Shown here: positions 27,386 to 37,880 of the stretch, piece by piece | Layout of the letters: every line of letters starts with the position of its first letter | Numbering within the stretch: position 1 is the stretch's first letter | The notes under the pieces: model-generated | What the model was told of the DNA's origin: nothing | The model's database searches: none | The model's input: the letters and a program-made list of their open reading frames with translations, nothing else | Translations under genes and position numbers: made by a program | Assembly (NCBI GenBank): GCA_004793585.1 | Contig: SRZB01000001.1 | Location: 62,001 to 126,000 of the forward strand | DNA from: Hominisplanchenecus murintestinalis | GTDB taxonomy: Bacteria; Bacillota; Clostridia; Lachnospirales; Lachnospiraceae | Reading direction: 5' to 3' | Length of the DNA: 64,000 nt

Positions 27386-28253
27386 CACCTGTGCTTTCCA
27401 CTATCTTTGCTTTTCTTCGTTTTACAGTGATTATAGCCGCTGAAACAACTACCAACACGACTGCCAGCACCTGCGAGACTGGTATTTCAGTTCCCGGAAT
27501 CCAAAGCTGGTCAGTACGCAGTCCTTCAATCCAGGCACGCCCCAGCCCATATCCCAGCAGATACAGACAAAATACTTCTCCGTCGAACTTCTTGCGCTTT
27601 GTGTAAACTGCCAAAAGTACAAGAACCATGAGATTCCAAAGGGATTCATAAAGAAAGGTCGGATGTACCTGAATATACTGCACACCGCCGGCTGTCCTCA
27701 GATTCTCCATCATCTCCGGCGTCACATCCCAGGAATATACCGCGTCCAGCGGAAGCTGCATGGCAAACAAATTATCTGTATATCCCCCGAAAGCCTCTCT
27801 GTTAAAGAAATTGCCCCATCGCCCTATAATCTGCCCCAAAACCAGCCCCACACTCGCCGTATCTGCAAGCTGCAGAAATTTCTGCTTTTTCATCCTGGCA
27901 AACATATAGACTGCCACAGCCCCTCCAATCACACCGCCGTAAATCGCCAGGCCGCCATGTCGCAAATTAAAGATTTCCAGAAGGTTATTTTTATAATTCT
28001 CCCATGCAAAAACCACATAGTAAGCTCTCGCCCCAATCAGTGCACAGAAAATTGCCAACATCCCCATATCGAAGTACAGATCCGGATTCTGTCCTGTCTT
28101 TTTCGCTGTGCGCATAGCAATCCATAATCCGGCAAGCATCGCGGCAGCAATCGTAATTCCATAAAAAGCGATTTCAAATCCGAAGATACTGATACTTTTC
28201 CCTACATTCTCAAGATAAATCCCCAAATGCGGGAAGTTAATATTTTTATTCAT
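27366..28253 (-). CDS. lgt: Prolipoprotein diacylglyceryl transferase
   Basis: A 295-residue membrane enzyme with about seven helices that adds diacylglycerol to the lipobox Cys of prelipoproteins, such as the sugar-binding lipoprotein in this window. The signature GRWGNFFNREAFGG near residue 140 carries the conserved Arg and Asn residues, and GARAYYVVF is the other hallmark. It lies 14 bases after ychF. Confidence 0.96.
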   Translation of the reverse strand: MNKNINFPHLGIYLENVGKSISIFGFEIAFYGITIAAAMLAGLWIAMRTAKKTGQNPDLYFDMGMLAIFCALIGARAYYVVFAWENYKNNLLEIFNLRHGGLAIYGGVIGGAVAVYMFARMKKQKFLQLADTASVGLVLGQIIGRWGNFFNREAFGGYTDNLFAMQLPLDAVYSWDVTPEMMENLRTAGGVQYIQVHPTFLYESLWNLMVLVLLAVYTKRKKFDGEVFCLYLLGYGLGRAWIEGLRTDQLWIPGTEIPVSQVLAVVLVVVSAAIITVKRRKAKIVESTGDECEKN

Positions 28254-28267
28254 GCTTTATCCCGCCT

Positions 28268-29365
28268 TTATACATTGAATCTGAATAAGATAACATCCCC
28301 ATCCTTTACCACATAGTCTTTTCCTTCCAAACCTACCAGCCCTTTTTCCTTCGCCGCGGAATACGCGCCGCAGTCCAAAAGATCCTGGTAATTCACCACC
28401 TCCGCACGGATAAACCCCCGCTCAAAATCTGAGTGTATTTTCCCTGCCGCCTGGGGCGCTTTCGTACCTTTTTGAATCGTCCATGCCCGTGTTTCTGTCT
28501 CGCCCGCCGTTAGATAACTAATTAACCCAAGCAGACTATAACTTGCTTTTATCAGCTTTTCAAGCCCGGACTCCTCCAGCCCCAAATCCTCCAGAAACAT
28601 CTTCTTCTCATCTTCTTCCAGCTCGGCAATTTCCTGCTCAATCTGAGCGCAAATAACAAAAACTTCGCTCCTGTTCTCCGCTGCAAATCCACGTACCTGC
28701 TGTACATACGAATTTGATATTCCGTCGTCTGCCAAATCTCCTTCCTGCACATTTGCCGCAAAAATTACCGGCTTACCGGTCAGCAGATTATATGTAGGAA
28801 GCCATGCCTCCTCCTCTTCATCTTCTGTCTCAAAATTAATTGCCATCTTTCCTTCCTCCAGCCACTCCTTCAGCCGGTTCAGAAAGTTCAGCTCTTTCGC
28901 AAGGGTTTTGTCATTTCTCGCACCCCTTGCAGTCTTCGCAGCCCTCCTCTCCAGAATCTCAATATCCGAGAAAATCAACTCCAGATTGATTGTTTCTATG
29001 TCCCGCATAGGATTAATGCTTCCATCCACATGAATAATATTTGTATCCTCAAAACAACGTACCACATGAACAATAGCGTCCACTTCCCGGATATTAGCCA
29101 GGAACTGGTTTCCGAGCCCTTCACCTTTCGATGCGCCTTTGACAAGCCCTGCAATGTCCACGAACTCAATAACTGCCGGAGTCACCTTTGCAGAATTATA
29201 TAAGTCCGCAAGCTGCTGCAGCCTTCCATCCGGTACGGCAACAACGCCTACATTGGGGTCAATCGTGCAAAACGGATAATTTGCCGATTCTGCTCCCGCT
29301 TTTGTCAAAGAATTAAATAATGTACTTTTTCCCACATTGGGTAATCCTACGATTCCTAATTTCAT
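28268..29365 (-). CDS. ychF: Ribosome-binding ATPase YchF (OLA1 family)
   Basis: A 365-residue Obg-like P-loop ATPase. GLPNVGKSTLFNSLT is the P-loop at residues 6-20, DIAGLVKGASKGEGLGNQFL covers G3, and the C-terminal TGS domain ends DGDVILFRFNV. The ATG at 29365 is preferred; it gives the universal MKLGIVGLPNVG start after GGAAAGG. Longer in-frame starts are spurious. Confidence 0.95.
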   Translation of the reverse strand: MKLGIVGLPNVGKSTLFNSLTKAGAESANYPFCTIDPNVGVVAVPDGRLQQLADLYNSAKVTPAVIEFVDIAGLVKGASKGEGLGNQFLANIREVDAIVHVVRCFEDTNIIHVDGSINPMRDIETINLELIFSDIEILERRAAKTARGARNDKTLAKELNFLNRLKEWLEEGKMAINFETEDEEEEAWLPTYNLLTGKPVIFAANVQEGDLADDGISNSYVQQVRGFAAENRSEVFVICAQIEQEIAELEEDEKKMFLEDLGLEESGLEKLIKASYSLLGLISYLTAGETETRAWTIQKGTKAPQAAGKIHSDFERGFIRAEVVNYQDLLDCGAYSAAKEKGLVGLEGKDYVVKDGDVILFRFNV

Positions 29366-29521
29366 TTGTAATTTCCTTTCCGGTATTGAAAAATCATCTT
29401 GCCTGGCGCTTCCTGCGTCTTTCACCTAAAGACAAAAATACATCTGTCAGCGCTCGTTTCCCATTTCCTTAACTTTCCTGCATTTCTTTTTTTCGTTAAT
29501 CAGTGTATCACAGAAACCGAC

Positions 29522-29562
29522 AAAAAATCAACCCTTTCGCCGGGGAACTCATCGACAGGGTT
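29522..29562 (-). terminator. Probable terminator after thiN
   Basis: AACCCT and AGGGTT arms enclose a 21-base loop and are followed by six T on the minus strand. The 5' arm lies within the last codons of thiN. The rest of the 183-base ychF-thiN gap shows no gene. Confidence 0.5.
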
Positions 29563-30226
29563 CGCCACAAACTGCACTATCCCGACTTTCTGCGACAACA
29601 AGCAGCCCTTTTCGAAAAAAAATCTCCGCTTTTTCTCCTTTTATCTCATTACTGACCCCCATAGGATTATCTCCTGTCAGCTCATAGTCTACAAGCGGAT
29701 ATTTAAACCCTGTCAGCGTCAGACCCTCTACCTGTCCTCCCAGCGCAAACAAAGATACATACTGACCGATGAGTTCCTGCCTCGAAAGTATCAGCGGTTT
29801 ATCAATCACCCGTATCCTGTTCCACGGATCTGCGAGAAAGCAGGGAATCCCTTTTCTTTCCGGAATCGCCAGTACTCTGATATTCGACAAAAGATGATCC
29901 ACCCGGCTTCCGGTGCCTCCAAGAATATAAATTTCATCACTTTTAAGTTCTATCGCCAATTCTACCGCAATCTGCGTATCTGTCTCATCTTTTTCCGAGG
30001 GATACGTATAGACAGGCACCTGAACATTCTCTTTAAAATATTCCAAATCCCCTTCCGTCGAGGAATCAAAGTCCCCTACAATATGCGTGGGTATCTTCCC
30101 TGCTTTCCGCAGAAAATGGATTCCCCTATCCGCCCCAATCAAAAAACTATATGCTTTCTCGTTTAAAAAAGAAAGAGCGAAATCAAAATCGATATCGCCC
30201 CCGCTGACAATTATTGACCTTTTCAT
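29549..30226 (-). CDS. thiN: Thiamine diphosphokinase
   Basis: A 225-residue enzyme making thiamine diphosphate from thiamine and [25 protein letters not shown], the metal site [11 protein letters not shown] and [14 protein letters not shown] are the family blocks, followed by the C-terminal beta domain. Its start overlaps the rpe stop by four bases (ATGA). The rsgA-rpe-thiN order is common in Firmicutes. Confidence 0.94.
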   Translation of the reverse strand: MKRSIIVSGGDIDFDFALSFLNEKAYSFLIGADRGIHFLRKAGKIPTHIVGDFDSSTEGDLEYFKENVQVPVYTYPSEKDETDTQIAVELAIELKSDEIYILGGTGSRVDHLLSNIRVLAIPERKGIPCFLADPWNRIRVIDKPLILSRQELIGQYVSLFALGGQVEGLTLTGFKYPLVDYELTGDNPMGVSNEIKGEKAEIFFRKGLLVVAESRDSAVCGEPCR

Positions 30227-30882
30227 CTATATTTCCTCATCAAATCCACAAATTCCGCCGTCCGCCGGGCGGGTTCCCCACCGAACACAGCCGAACCTGC
30301 CACCAGAATATCTGCCCCGGCTTCCAGGACCTCTTCTGCGGTAGAAAGATTAATCCCACCGTCCACTTCTATCCTTGTGTTCAGCCCGCGCTCCTCAATC
30401 ATTTTCCGCATCTGCCTGATTTTCTGCGTACAGTAAGGAATATATTTCTGGCCTCCAAAGCCCGGATTTACCGACATCAACAGCACCATATCTACCTTCT
30501 CCAGAACATAGTCTAAAACACCCAGACCTGTCGCCGGATTCAGCGCCACTCCTGCCTTCTTCCCAAGACTGTGAATAAACTCCACTGTGCGGTCCAAATG
30601 AAGACACGCCTCTGCGTGAACCGTAATAATATCCGCGCCGCATGCTGCAAAATCCCCTATGTACCTGTCCGGCTCCGAAATCATCAAATGCACATCAAAT
30701 ACCTTGTCCGTGACGTCCCGAACCGCTTTGATTACAGGCATTCCAAAAGATATACTGGGAACAAAAATACCGTCCATCACATCGATGTGGATATACTGTG
30801 CGCCTGCATCCACAACCGCTGCAATCTCTTCACCCAGCTTTTTAAAATCCGCCGATAAAATTGAAGGCGCTAATATTTTCAT
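30223..30882 (-). CDS. rpe: Ribulose-phosphate 3-epimerase
   Basis: A 219-residue TIM-barrel enzyme of the pentose phosphate pathway. APSILSADF opens the barrel, [11 protein letters not shown] holds metal-binding His and Asp, [10 protein letters not shown] and EVDGGIN complete the site. It overlaps both neighbours by four bases, indicating coupled translation. Confidence 0.97.
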   Translation of the reverse strand: MKILAPSILSADFKKLGEEIAAVVDAGAQYIHIDVMDGIFVPSISFGMPVIKAVRDVTDKVFDVHLMISEPDRYIGDFAACGADIITVHAEACLHLDRTVEFIHSLGKKAGVALNPATGLGVLDYVLEKVDMVLLMSVNPGFGGQKYIPYCTQKIRQMRKMIEERGLNTRIEVDGGINLSTAEEVLEAGADILVAGSAVFGGEPARRTAEFVDLMRKYR

Positions 30883-31763
30883 CTTCCATACCTCCTTTTC
30901 TCTTTCAATTCTCCGTAAAGCTCCAGATAGCTGTCATATCTGTCCCGGCTGAAACGCCCGGCTTCCAGCGCCTGCTTTACCCCACAGTCCGGCTCATGGA
31001 TGTGCATACAGCCCCCGAACCGGCAAAACGGCTCATATTCCATAAATTCCGGAAAAAAATCTTTTAGTTCTTCCTTCTCCATCCCTTCCAGATAGAGCGA
31101 ACTAAATCCCGGCGTATCCATAATATAGGTGCCTGAAGCCACGGCAATCAATTCTGAATGACGGGTCGTGTGCTTCCCCCTGTCTATCTTCTCGCTGATT
31201 TTCCCTGTCTCCATCCGGGCCTCCGGCTGCAGAATGTTAATCAAAGACGATTTACCCACACCGGAAGGTCCGGCCACCGCGGTAGTCTTTCCGCTCAAAA
31301 GTGCACGGAGCCTATCCAGGCCCTCTTCCGTATGCGCGCTCAAAAAAAGCAGACGGCAGCCGCTTTTTCCATAAATCTCTTCCAACCGTTCCTGTTCTTC
31401 CAAAGAAGCCAAATCTTTTTTGTTAAAACAGATAACCGTATCTGTCTGCTGCCGCTGCATCATAATCAGAAACCTATCCAGAAGCCCAAGATTTGGCTGC
31501 GGCTTACACATAGCAAAAATCACCAGCGCCTGGTCTACATTTGCTACCTCCGGACGCACCAGTTGGTTCTTACGCGGAAGCATTTGAATGATATTTCCCT
31601 TTTTCCCTGTTTCATCCAGTACATCCAGTTCCACATCGTCCCCCACTAATGGTTTCCTTTTATCTTTCCTGAAAATTCCTTTTGCTTTACACTCATAAAT
31701 TCCGGATTCTGCTACATGAACGTAGTAGAATCCGGCAATTCCTTTCACTATCTTACCATACAT
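30879..31763 (-). CDS. rsgA: Ribosome small subunit-dependent GTPase A
   Basis: A 294-residue circularly permuted GTPase aiding 30S maturation. After an OB domain the G motifs come in the order NKKD (G4), [10 protein letters not shown] (G1), DTPGF (G3). The C-terminal zinc knuckle has the Cys/His set C-x-FGGC-x-H-x5-C. It follows prkC by 31 bases; stp-prkC-rsgA is the classic order. Confidence 0.97.
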   Translation of the reverse strand: MYGKIVKGIAGFYYVHVAESGIYECKAKGIFRKDKRKPLVGDDVELDVLDETGKKGNIIQMLPRKNQLVRPEVANVDQALVIFAMCKPQPNLGLLDRFLIMMQRQQTDTVICFNKKDLASLEEQERLEEIYGKSGCRLLFLSAHTEEGLDRLRALLSGKTTAVAGPSGVGKSSLINILQPEARMETGKISEKIDRGKHTTRHSELIAVASGTYIMDTPGFSSLYLEGMEKEELKDFFPEFMEYEPFCRFGGCMHIHEPDCGVKQALEAGRFSRDRYDSYLELYGELKEKRRYGR

Positions 31764-31794
31764 CTATTCGACATCCCTCATCGTTCCTGCACAT

Positions 31795-33981
31795 TCAGTC
31801 CAAAGGACGGAACGTGATATTGTCATAGCGTATTGTTGTATTCTTACCATCATCATATGTGATAACCACATATCCTGTCCCTGTACTTCCCGATTCGCTC
31901 TCCCATTCCAGAAGATATGGGAATTCTACAGGTTCATTATCCACGATTGTCGTTGTCTTTCCGTCCTGCTCAATGGTAATCTTTACCTTCTCGCCATTAT
32001 AAGCCTTGGGAAGCCCTTCCGGCAAATCCATCTTCACCTTGCAGGCATATGCCGCTTCAGCTGTTCCCGCGCCGGAATCATGATCCGGCAAATCTCCGAT
32101 GCTCACTTCCAGCTCAATCGTTCCGCCCGCTGCCATCTCTGTCCCTTCGCTCACGCTCTGGCGCATAATCTGCCCTTCCGGATATTCAGAACTGTAACTC
32201 TCTATAATCTTTACATAAAGGCCAAGCCCCTCCAGGATTTCCCTGGCTTTCTCTGCAGTCTCACCGAGAACGGAAGGAACCTCTACCATTTCGTCTCCTT
32301 CTTCCGTCTGCGGCCCTTTGCTGATTACCACGACGGCTTTATCCCCTCCTCTGACAGATGTTCCCGATTCCGGTCTGGTAGACACTACCTTTCCCTCCTC
32401 CACTTCACTGTCATAGGCATAATCTGTATCTACCTGCAGCCCCAAAGCCCTAAGCTCCTGCTGTGCCTCTGTCAGGGACTTCCCTGATACATCCGGCATA
32501 GGTACTGTCTCTTCACCTTTACTGATATATACCACAACTTCCGTATTTACCGCTACATCTTCTCCGGCCTCCGGGCTCTGTTCCATAACTTCACCCTCGC
32601 CATACTTTGACGACTCTTTTTCTCCGCCAAATTTAAGTCCCAGCCCAAACCCGTTCAGCTCATCCAGCGCCTCTGCACGCGTCATACCTTTCACATCCGG
32701 CACCTTCACGGTTTCCGCGCTGTTCACTGTCTCGGACTCTGTAGAAACCTCCGTTCCTTTTTTCTTTCCGCCTGTCAGGAATCCTATATCAATAAAGCCT
32801 GCCGCGCTCCCCACCACTGTCAGGAAAATAGCCAGAATCAAGATTCCAATAACAATGCTCCCCACTGTCAGGAACTTTTCTGCCTTTTTATTTACACCGC
32901 TGTTATCCTCATCCATATCCTGATGGTAGCCGCCCTGCCTGTGCCTGCCTCCGTAAGCCTCACCTCCCGGATAATCCCCGTCCGGCTTCTGTCCATAGTA
33001 CGTATGCCCGCTTTCCTGATAGACTCCTCGTCCCGGCTCATTCTCAGGCGTATCATCTGCTTTCACAGCTTTTCCGCTTTTAATCTGCTCCAGCTCTTCT
33101 TTCGATACCACTATCGTCTGCGCATGGGTCGCCAGCGGTGCAATCTGCACAAAATCCCCGTCCGGATTCACCAGAGATTCCTTCAAATCCCGGATAAGCT
33201 CCGCCATATCGTCATAACGCCTGTCCGGACTTTTCTGTGTACATTTATAGATAATCTGTACGATGCTTTTCGGCAAATCCGGCACATATTTCCGCGGAGA
33301 CTGCATTTCTTCCTGAAGATGCTTAATAGCAATCGCCACCGTAGTATCCCCATCAAAAGGCACATGCCCGGTAAGCATCTCATACATAGTGATACCCAGC
33401 GAATAAATATCACTCTTATAATCGCTGTATCCGCCCCGAGCCTGCTCCGGAGAACTGTAGTGGACAGACCCCATCACGTTAGAATTAATCGTATTCGAGG
33501 ACGCAGCCCGGGCAATCCCGAAGTCTGCCACCTTTACTTTCCCATCTGTAGAAATAATAATATTCTGAGGCTTCACATCCCGATGTACGATACTGTTATG
33601 GTGGGCTGCCTCCAGCCCCATAGATACCTGGATTGCAATGCTTGTCGCTTCACGCACCGCCAGCCGTCCCTTTTTCTCTATATACTCTTTCAGCGTGATG
33701 CCCTCTACCAGCTCCATCACGATAAACTGCACTCCATTATCGTCTCCTACATCATAGACATTTACGATATTCGGATGCGCCAGTCCTGCCGCAGACTGGG
33801 CTTCTACACGGAATTTCGAAATAAACGCACTGTCTGCGCGAAACTCCGGTTTCAATACCTTCACTGCCACAAAGCGATTCAATTTATGGTCTTTCGCTTT
33901 GTATACATCCGCCATGCCTCCGGCGCCTATCCTATTTATAATTTCATAACGCTCCTGAACAAACATTCCTTCTTTTAACAT
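31795..33981 (-). CDS. prkC: Serine/threonine protein kinase with PASTA domains
   Basis: A 728-residue bitopic kinase that senses muropeptides or lipid II and controls wall growth and spore germination in relatives. The kinase domain (about residues 10-270) has GAGGMADVYKA, HRDVKPQNI and DFGIARA. A juxtamembrane linker leads to one helix (about 372-394), then three PASTA repeats (about 425-620), each with a VPDV or VPSV-like start. A further extracellular beta-type domain of about 90 residues forms the end. It overlaps stp by seven bases. Confidence 0.96.
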   Translation of the reverse strand: MLKEGMFVQERYEIINRIGAGGMADVYKAKDHKLNRFVAVKVLKPEFRADSAFISKFRVEAQSAAGLAHPNIVNVYDVGDDNGVQFIVMELVEGITLKEYIEKKGRLAVREATSIAIQVSMGLEAAHHNSIVHRDVKPQNIIISTDGKVKVADFGIARAASSNTINSNVMGSVHYSSPEQARGGYSDYKSDIYSLGITMYEMLTGHVPFDGDTTVAIAIKHLQEEMQSPRKYVPDLPKSIVQIIYKCTQKSPDRRYDDMAELIRDLKESLVNPDGDFVQIAPLATHAQTIVVSKEELEQIKSGKAVKADDTPENEPGRGVYQESGHTYYGQKPDGDYPGGEAYGGRHRQGGYHQDMDEDNSGVNKKAEKFLTVGSIVIGILILAIFLTVVGSAAGFIDIGFLTGGKKKGTEVSTESETVNSAETVKVPDVKGMTRAEALDELNGFGLGLKFGGEKESSKYGEGEVMEQSPEAGEDVAVNTEVVVYISKGEETVPMPDVSGKSLTEAQQELRALGLQVDTDYAYDSEVEEGKVVSTRPESGTSVRGGDKAVVVISKGPQTEEGDEMVEVPSVLGETAEKAREILEGLGLYVKIIESYSSEYPEGQIMRQSVSEGTEMAAGGTIELEVSIGDLPDHDSGAGTAEAAYACKVKMDLPEGLPKAYNGEKVKITIEQDGKTTTIVDNEPVEFPYLLEWESESGSTGTGYVVITYDDGKNTTIRYDNITFRPLD

Positions 33982-34721
33982 CCTTCCACCTCACATGCCA
34001 ACGGCTCGATTAACACTACCGCGATATTATCCCTTCCGCCATTCTGATTGGCACGCCCAATCAGCTGCAGCGCAATCTCTGGCAGGTCATGGCTGCCTGT
34101 CCTGATGATTTCTTTTATCTCCTCGTCCTCAAGCATATTGCTGAGTCCGTCAGAACACATCAGCACAGTATCGTCCTTTTCCAGCTTCATGTCAAAAAAG
34201 TCAATTGACACCCTGCTCCTCACTCCGACTGCCCGGGTAATAATGTTTTTATCCGGATGGTTCCTTGCCTGCTCTCTGTTAATCTCTCCCATCCGTACCA
34301 TCTCTTCCACAAGAGAATGGTCTCGTGTAATCTGCTGTATTTCATCCCTAATCAGATAAAGGCGGCTGTCTCCCACATTCGCCACATATATGTAGTTCCC
34401 CACGACTGTCGCCACTACCACTGTAGTTCCCATCCCGGCAAGATTCTCATCCGAATTTGCTTTCTCCAGTACTTTCATATTTGCCGTCTCAATCGCCATC
34501 CTGATAATCTTAATAGGATTCCTTTCTCTGTTTGCACGGATGCTTTTCTGAATGATTTCCACCGTGTATCTTGAAGCAAAGTCACCCGCCCTATGTCCGC
34601 CCATGCCGTCTGCCACCACAAACAGATTTGGAAGATTGCCCACCGGCTCCTCAGACGCATAGACGAAATCCTGATTCATCATCCTTTTTTGCCCTACATC
34701 TGTAACGCAGCACGATTTCAT
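33975..34721 (-). CDS. stp: PP2C-family serine/threonine phosphatase
   Basis: A 248-residue metal-dependent phosphatase opposing PrkC. Metal-binding motifs are DVGQKRMMNQD, VADGMGGH near residue 38, MCSDGLSNML and GGRDNIAVV. Length and order match Stp1/PrpC of other Firmicutes. It lies 30 bases after rlmN and overlaps the kinase gene. Confidence 0.95.
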   Translation of the reverse strand: MKSCCVTDVGQKRMMNQDFVYASEEPVGNLPNLFVVADGMGGHRAGDFASRYTVEIIQKSIRANRERNPIKIIRMAIETANMKVLEKANSDENLAGMGTTVVVATVVGNYIYVANVGDSRLYLIRDEIQQITRDHSLVEEMVRMGEINREQARNHPDKNIITRAVGVRSRVSIDFFDMKLEKDDTVLMCSDGLSNMLEDEEIKEIIRTGSHDLPEIALQLIGRANQNGGRDNIAVVLIEPLACEVEGC

Positions 34722-34751
34722 TCCTCTTCCTCTCTTTCTTTTCGTACCATA

Positions 34752-35795
34752 TTATGAACTTCTGTCATCCATATATCTCTTTCTAAGCTGTCCGCAGGCA
34801 CCGTCAATGTCCCTGCCCATTTCCCTTCTTATAGTAACATTAATTCCGTATTTTTCAAGTTTATTTTTAAAATCCGCGATAACTTTCTTCCCTGACTGCA
34901 CAAAATCCCGCTCTTTTATAGGGTTTACAGGAATCAGGTTCACATGGCAGTTCATACCCTCCAGCAGCTCCGCCAGCGATTCCGCATCTTCTGCACTGTC
35001 ATTTATCCCGCCGACCAGGCTATACTCAAACGTCGTTCTCCTGCCTGTTTTCTCAAAATAATACCTGCATGCTTCCAGAACCTCACCCAGCTCATATCTG
35101 CATGCGATAGGCATCAGTTTCTTCCGCTTTTCCTGACCGGATGCATGAAGCGATAACGCCAGGGTAATCTGCAGCCCCTCTCCCGCCAGCTCCCGCATCT
35201 TCGGGACAATCCCACAGGTAGACAGGGTAATGTTCCGCTGGCTGATATTCAGCCCCTGCCCATCGCTCAGCATACGGATGAATTTCACCACATTCTCATA
35301 ATTGTCCAACGGTTCCCCTGTCCCCATAAGCACTAAATTCGAAACCCGCTCCCCTGAAATCTTCTGGATGCGGTATACTTCGTCGAGCATTTCTGAGACC
35401 GTCAGCTGCCTGGTCAGACCTCCGAGGGTTGAAGCACAAAAACGGCATCCCATACGGCATCCCACCTGGGTAGATATGCACACTGAGTTTCCATGCTTAT
35501 ATTTCATCAGCACACTTTCCACCACATTGCCGTCTGCCAGGCGGAACAAATACTTTTGCGTTCCATCTATCCGTGAAGTCAGCACCTCTGCCGGAACCAG
35601 GCAAGTATAACTGCAGATAGCAGACAGCCTGTCCCGAAGGCTTTTCGGCAGGTTCGTCATCTCATCAAACCCGTTTGCCAGCTTCTCATGTATCCATTGA
35701 TACACCTGTTTTGCACGGAAAGATTTCTCTCCCAGACTTTCAAAAAAATTCTGCAGTTCTGCATAGTCCAGTGATTTTATATCTATCTTTTCCAT
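34752..35795 (-). CDS. rlmN: 23S rRNA (adenine-2503-C2)/tRNA (A37) methyltransferase RlmN
   Basis: A 347-residue radical SAM enzyme. The cluster motif is CRMGCRFC (C-x3-C-x2-C), GTGEPLDNY binds SAM, and the methyl-carrying Cys is in DIDGACGQL near the end. The ATG at 35795 shares its A with the rsmB stop (TGATG), after AAGAGG. Confidence 0.96.
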   Translation of the reverse strand: MEKIDIKSLDYAELQNFFESLGEKSFRAKQVYQWIHEKLANGFDEMTNLPKSLRDRLSAICSYTCLVPAEVLTSRIDGTQKYLFRLADGNVVESVLMKYKHGNSVCISTQVGCRMGCRFCASTLGGLTRQLTVSEMLDEVYRIQKISGERVSNLVLMGTGEPLDNYENVVKFIRMLSDGQGLNISQRNITLSTCGIVPKMRELAGEGLQITLALSLHASGQEKRKKLMPIACRYELGEVLEACRYYFEKTGRRTTFEYSLVGGINDSAEDAESLAELLEGMNCHVNLIPVNPIKERDFVQSGKKVIADFKNKLEKYGINVTIRREMGRDIDGACGQLRKRYMDDRSS

Positions 35796-37150
35796 CAATC
35801 AATCCTCTTTAGGCGGGCAATAAAAAATCCGTCCGATTCATTCACCCCCGGCAAAAGCTGTAAATATCCCGCTTTCGTAGTCTTTCCTTTTAATTCATCG
35901 CAAAGATAAGGCTCAATGCTTTCCAGCCGGAACGGATAATTTTCCAGGAACCATTTCACATTGTACTGATTCTCAGCCGCTGCTATGGTGCATGTACTAT
36001 AAATCAGTACCCCCCCCTTTTTCACATATGCCTGTACCGTATCCAGGATTTTCCTTTGGAGCTTTACAATCTCTGTCTGCTTTGCAGGAGTCATCTTATA
36101 TTTAATATCTGCTTTCTTTCCCATAACTCCCAGCCCGGAACAGGGAACATCGGCAATCAGGATATCTGCTTTCTCAACGGATTCCGCGTCAAACACCGTT
36201 GCGTCCATCAGCACGGCAGACATATTGATATTCCCTATGCGCTCTATATTCTCCTGCATGAGCTTTACCTTATAGTCTGTCACATCCCGAGCCTCCACGT
36301 ACCCGCTGCCCCTCAGCATATCCGCCAGATGCAGGCTCTTTCCGCCCGGCGCCGCGCACACATCGATACAATAGCTGCCCCATCCGGGCGCCGCGATTTC
36401 TGCTGCCAGCATGGAACTGACGTCCTGCACCTGGAGCCATCCTTTCTTAAATGCTTCCACGGCTTTTATATAATTATAACCTCCGATATCCAGCGCATAT
36501 TTCAGATAGGGATTCTCTTTGACCGTAATCCCCTGTGCCTTTAAACTCTCTACAATCTCCTCTTTTGACGCCTTGTCCAGATTGCAGCGAACAGAAGTCA
36601 TTTTCTCCTGATGAGTATCAAGGCAGATTTTTTCCACCGTATCAAAATCATAAACTTCCAGCCACTCTTTCAAAATCCACTCTGGCATAGAATACGTAAC
36701 GGAAAGGTACTCCAGCGGCTGGGATTCTGCCTGAGGATATACCACCTTATCCATATTGCGTGCTACGCTCCGCAGCACGCCGTTCACAAATCCTTTCAGG
36801 CTGAAAAATCCTTTTCTCTGCGCCAGCTTCACCCCTTCATTGCAGACCGCCGAATCCGGAACGCTGTCCATAAATTTGAGCTGGTACACTGACATCCGCA
36901 GAATTGTACGGATTGCAGGCTTCATGTTGGCCACGCTGACTGTAGAAAACCGCTCAATAATATAATCAATCAATATGAGATTCTCCAGGGTTCCTTCCGA
37001 CACCCTGGAAATAAAAGCCCGTTCCCTTTTATCCAGGTACTGGTATTTCTCCAATACCTCCCGGAGCACAATATGGCTGTACTGTTCCTCTTCGAGAATT
37101 TCCATCAGAGCCGCCAGTATAATCTCCCGTATATTTACCACATCAGTCAT
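35795..37150 (-). CDS. rsmB: 16S rRNA (cytosine-967-C5)-methyltransferase
   Basis: A 451-residue protein with an N-terminal NusB-like domain and a C-terminal Rossmann methyltransferase. DVCAAPGGKSLHLA is the SAM site, DVPCSGLGVMGK holds one conserved Cys, and YSTCTIAAAENQ the catalytic one. It overlaps yugP by eight bases and rlmN by one. Confidence 0.95.
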   Translation of the reverse strand: MTDVVNIREIILAALMEILEEEQYSHIVLREVLEKYQYLDKRERAFISRVSEGTLENLILIDYIIERFSTVSVANMKPAIRTILRMSVYQLKFMDSVPDSAVCNEGVKLAQRKGFFSLKGFVNGVLRSVARNMDKVVYPQAESQPLEYLSVTYSMPEWILKEWLEVYDFDTVEKICLDTHQEKMTSVRCNLDKASKEEIVESLKAQGITVKENPYLKYALDIGGYNYIKAVEAFKKGWLQVQDVSSMLAAEIAAPGWGSYCIDVCAAPGGKSLHLADMLRGSGYVEARDVTDYKVKLMQENIERIGNINMSAVLMDATVFDAESVEKADILIADVPCSGLGVMGKKADIKYKMTPAKQTEIVKLQRKILDTVQAYVKKGGVLIYSTCTIAAAENQYNVKWFLENYPFRLESIEPYLCDELKGKTTKAGYLQLLPGVNESDGFFIARLKRID

Positions 37151-37880
37151 TACGCCGTCTTCCTCCTGCTAAAACAAGCAGCCTCAAAAGCTGCAATACC
37201 GAGGCCGCAAGGCTTGCCACATAAGTCAGCGCTGCGGCAGTCAGAACTTTCTTTACCCCTGAATTCTCCGTATGCCCCAGCACCCCTGTGTCCTCCAGCA
37301 GCCTTACCGCCCGCCGGGACGCGTTCAGCTCCACTGGAAGCGTCACTAGCTGGAACACAACTGCCAGGCCAAACAGGATAATTCCCACTGTCGTCAACAT
37401 CGGCAAAGAAGCAATCATTCCTATAAAGAATACAGGCCACGCCAGAGACGAACCGATATTTGCCGCCGGAACCAGTGTGCTCCGGAGAACAAGCGGAGCA
37501 TAACGCTTCTGGTGCTGGATAGCATGGCCGCACTCATGAGCGGCTACCCCCACTGCCGCCACTGAAGCAGAATTATACGTTGAATCCGACAAGCGCAGCG
37601 TCTTACTTCTGGGATCATAGTGATCCGTCAGGTTCCCCGCCACATGGGAAATATTTACATCATAAATCCCCGCGCTGTGTAAAATGCGTGAAGCCGCCTG
37701 CGCCCCGGTCATTCCCGACATACTCCGCACTTTGGAATATTTCGCAAACGTCCCTTTCACCAGTGCGGAAGCCAGCAGGGAAAGAGCCAGGCCGATAAGT
37801 AGAAAAATCATCGTAGGATCATAAAACATTCCCATACCGTACCGGAATCCGCCATAATAATAACCATAACTTAAGAACAT
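37143..37880 (-). CDS. Zinc metallopeptidase, YugP type
   Basis: A 245-residue membrane protein of the neutral zinc metallopeptidase 2 family. The N-terminus is Tyr/Gly-rich, followed by a helix, the HECGH zinc motif near residue 121, two central helices and a last helix near the C-terminus. It overlaps fmt by ten bases. In Firmicutes this gene is often placed between fmt and rsmB; its substrate is unknown. Confidence 0.9.
   Translation of the reverse strand: MFLSYGYYYGGFRYGMGMFYDPTMIFLLIGLALSLLASALVKGTFAKYSKVRSMSGMTGAQAASRILHSAGIYDVNISHVAGNLTDHYDPRSKTLRLSDSTYNSASVAAVGVAAHECGHAIQHQKRYAPLVLRSTLVPAANIGSSLAWPVFFIGMIASLPMLTTVGIILFGLAVVFQLVTLPVELNASRRAVRLLEDTGVLGHTENSGVKKVLTAAALTYVASLAASVLQLLRLLVLAGGRRRND

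Noticed and set aside
32923-33978. A 351-codon plus-strand frame opposite the prkC kinase domain
   Set aside because: Exactly antisense to conserved kinase motifs and of biased composition; no support as a gene.
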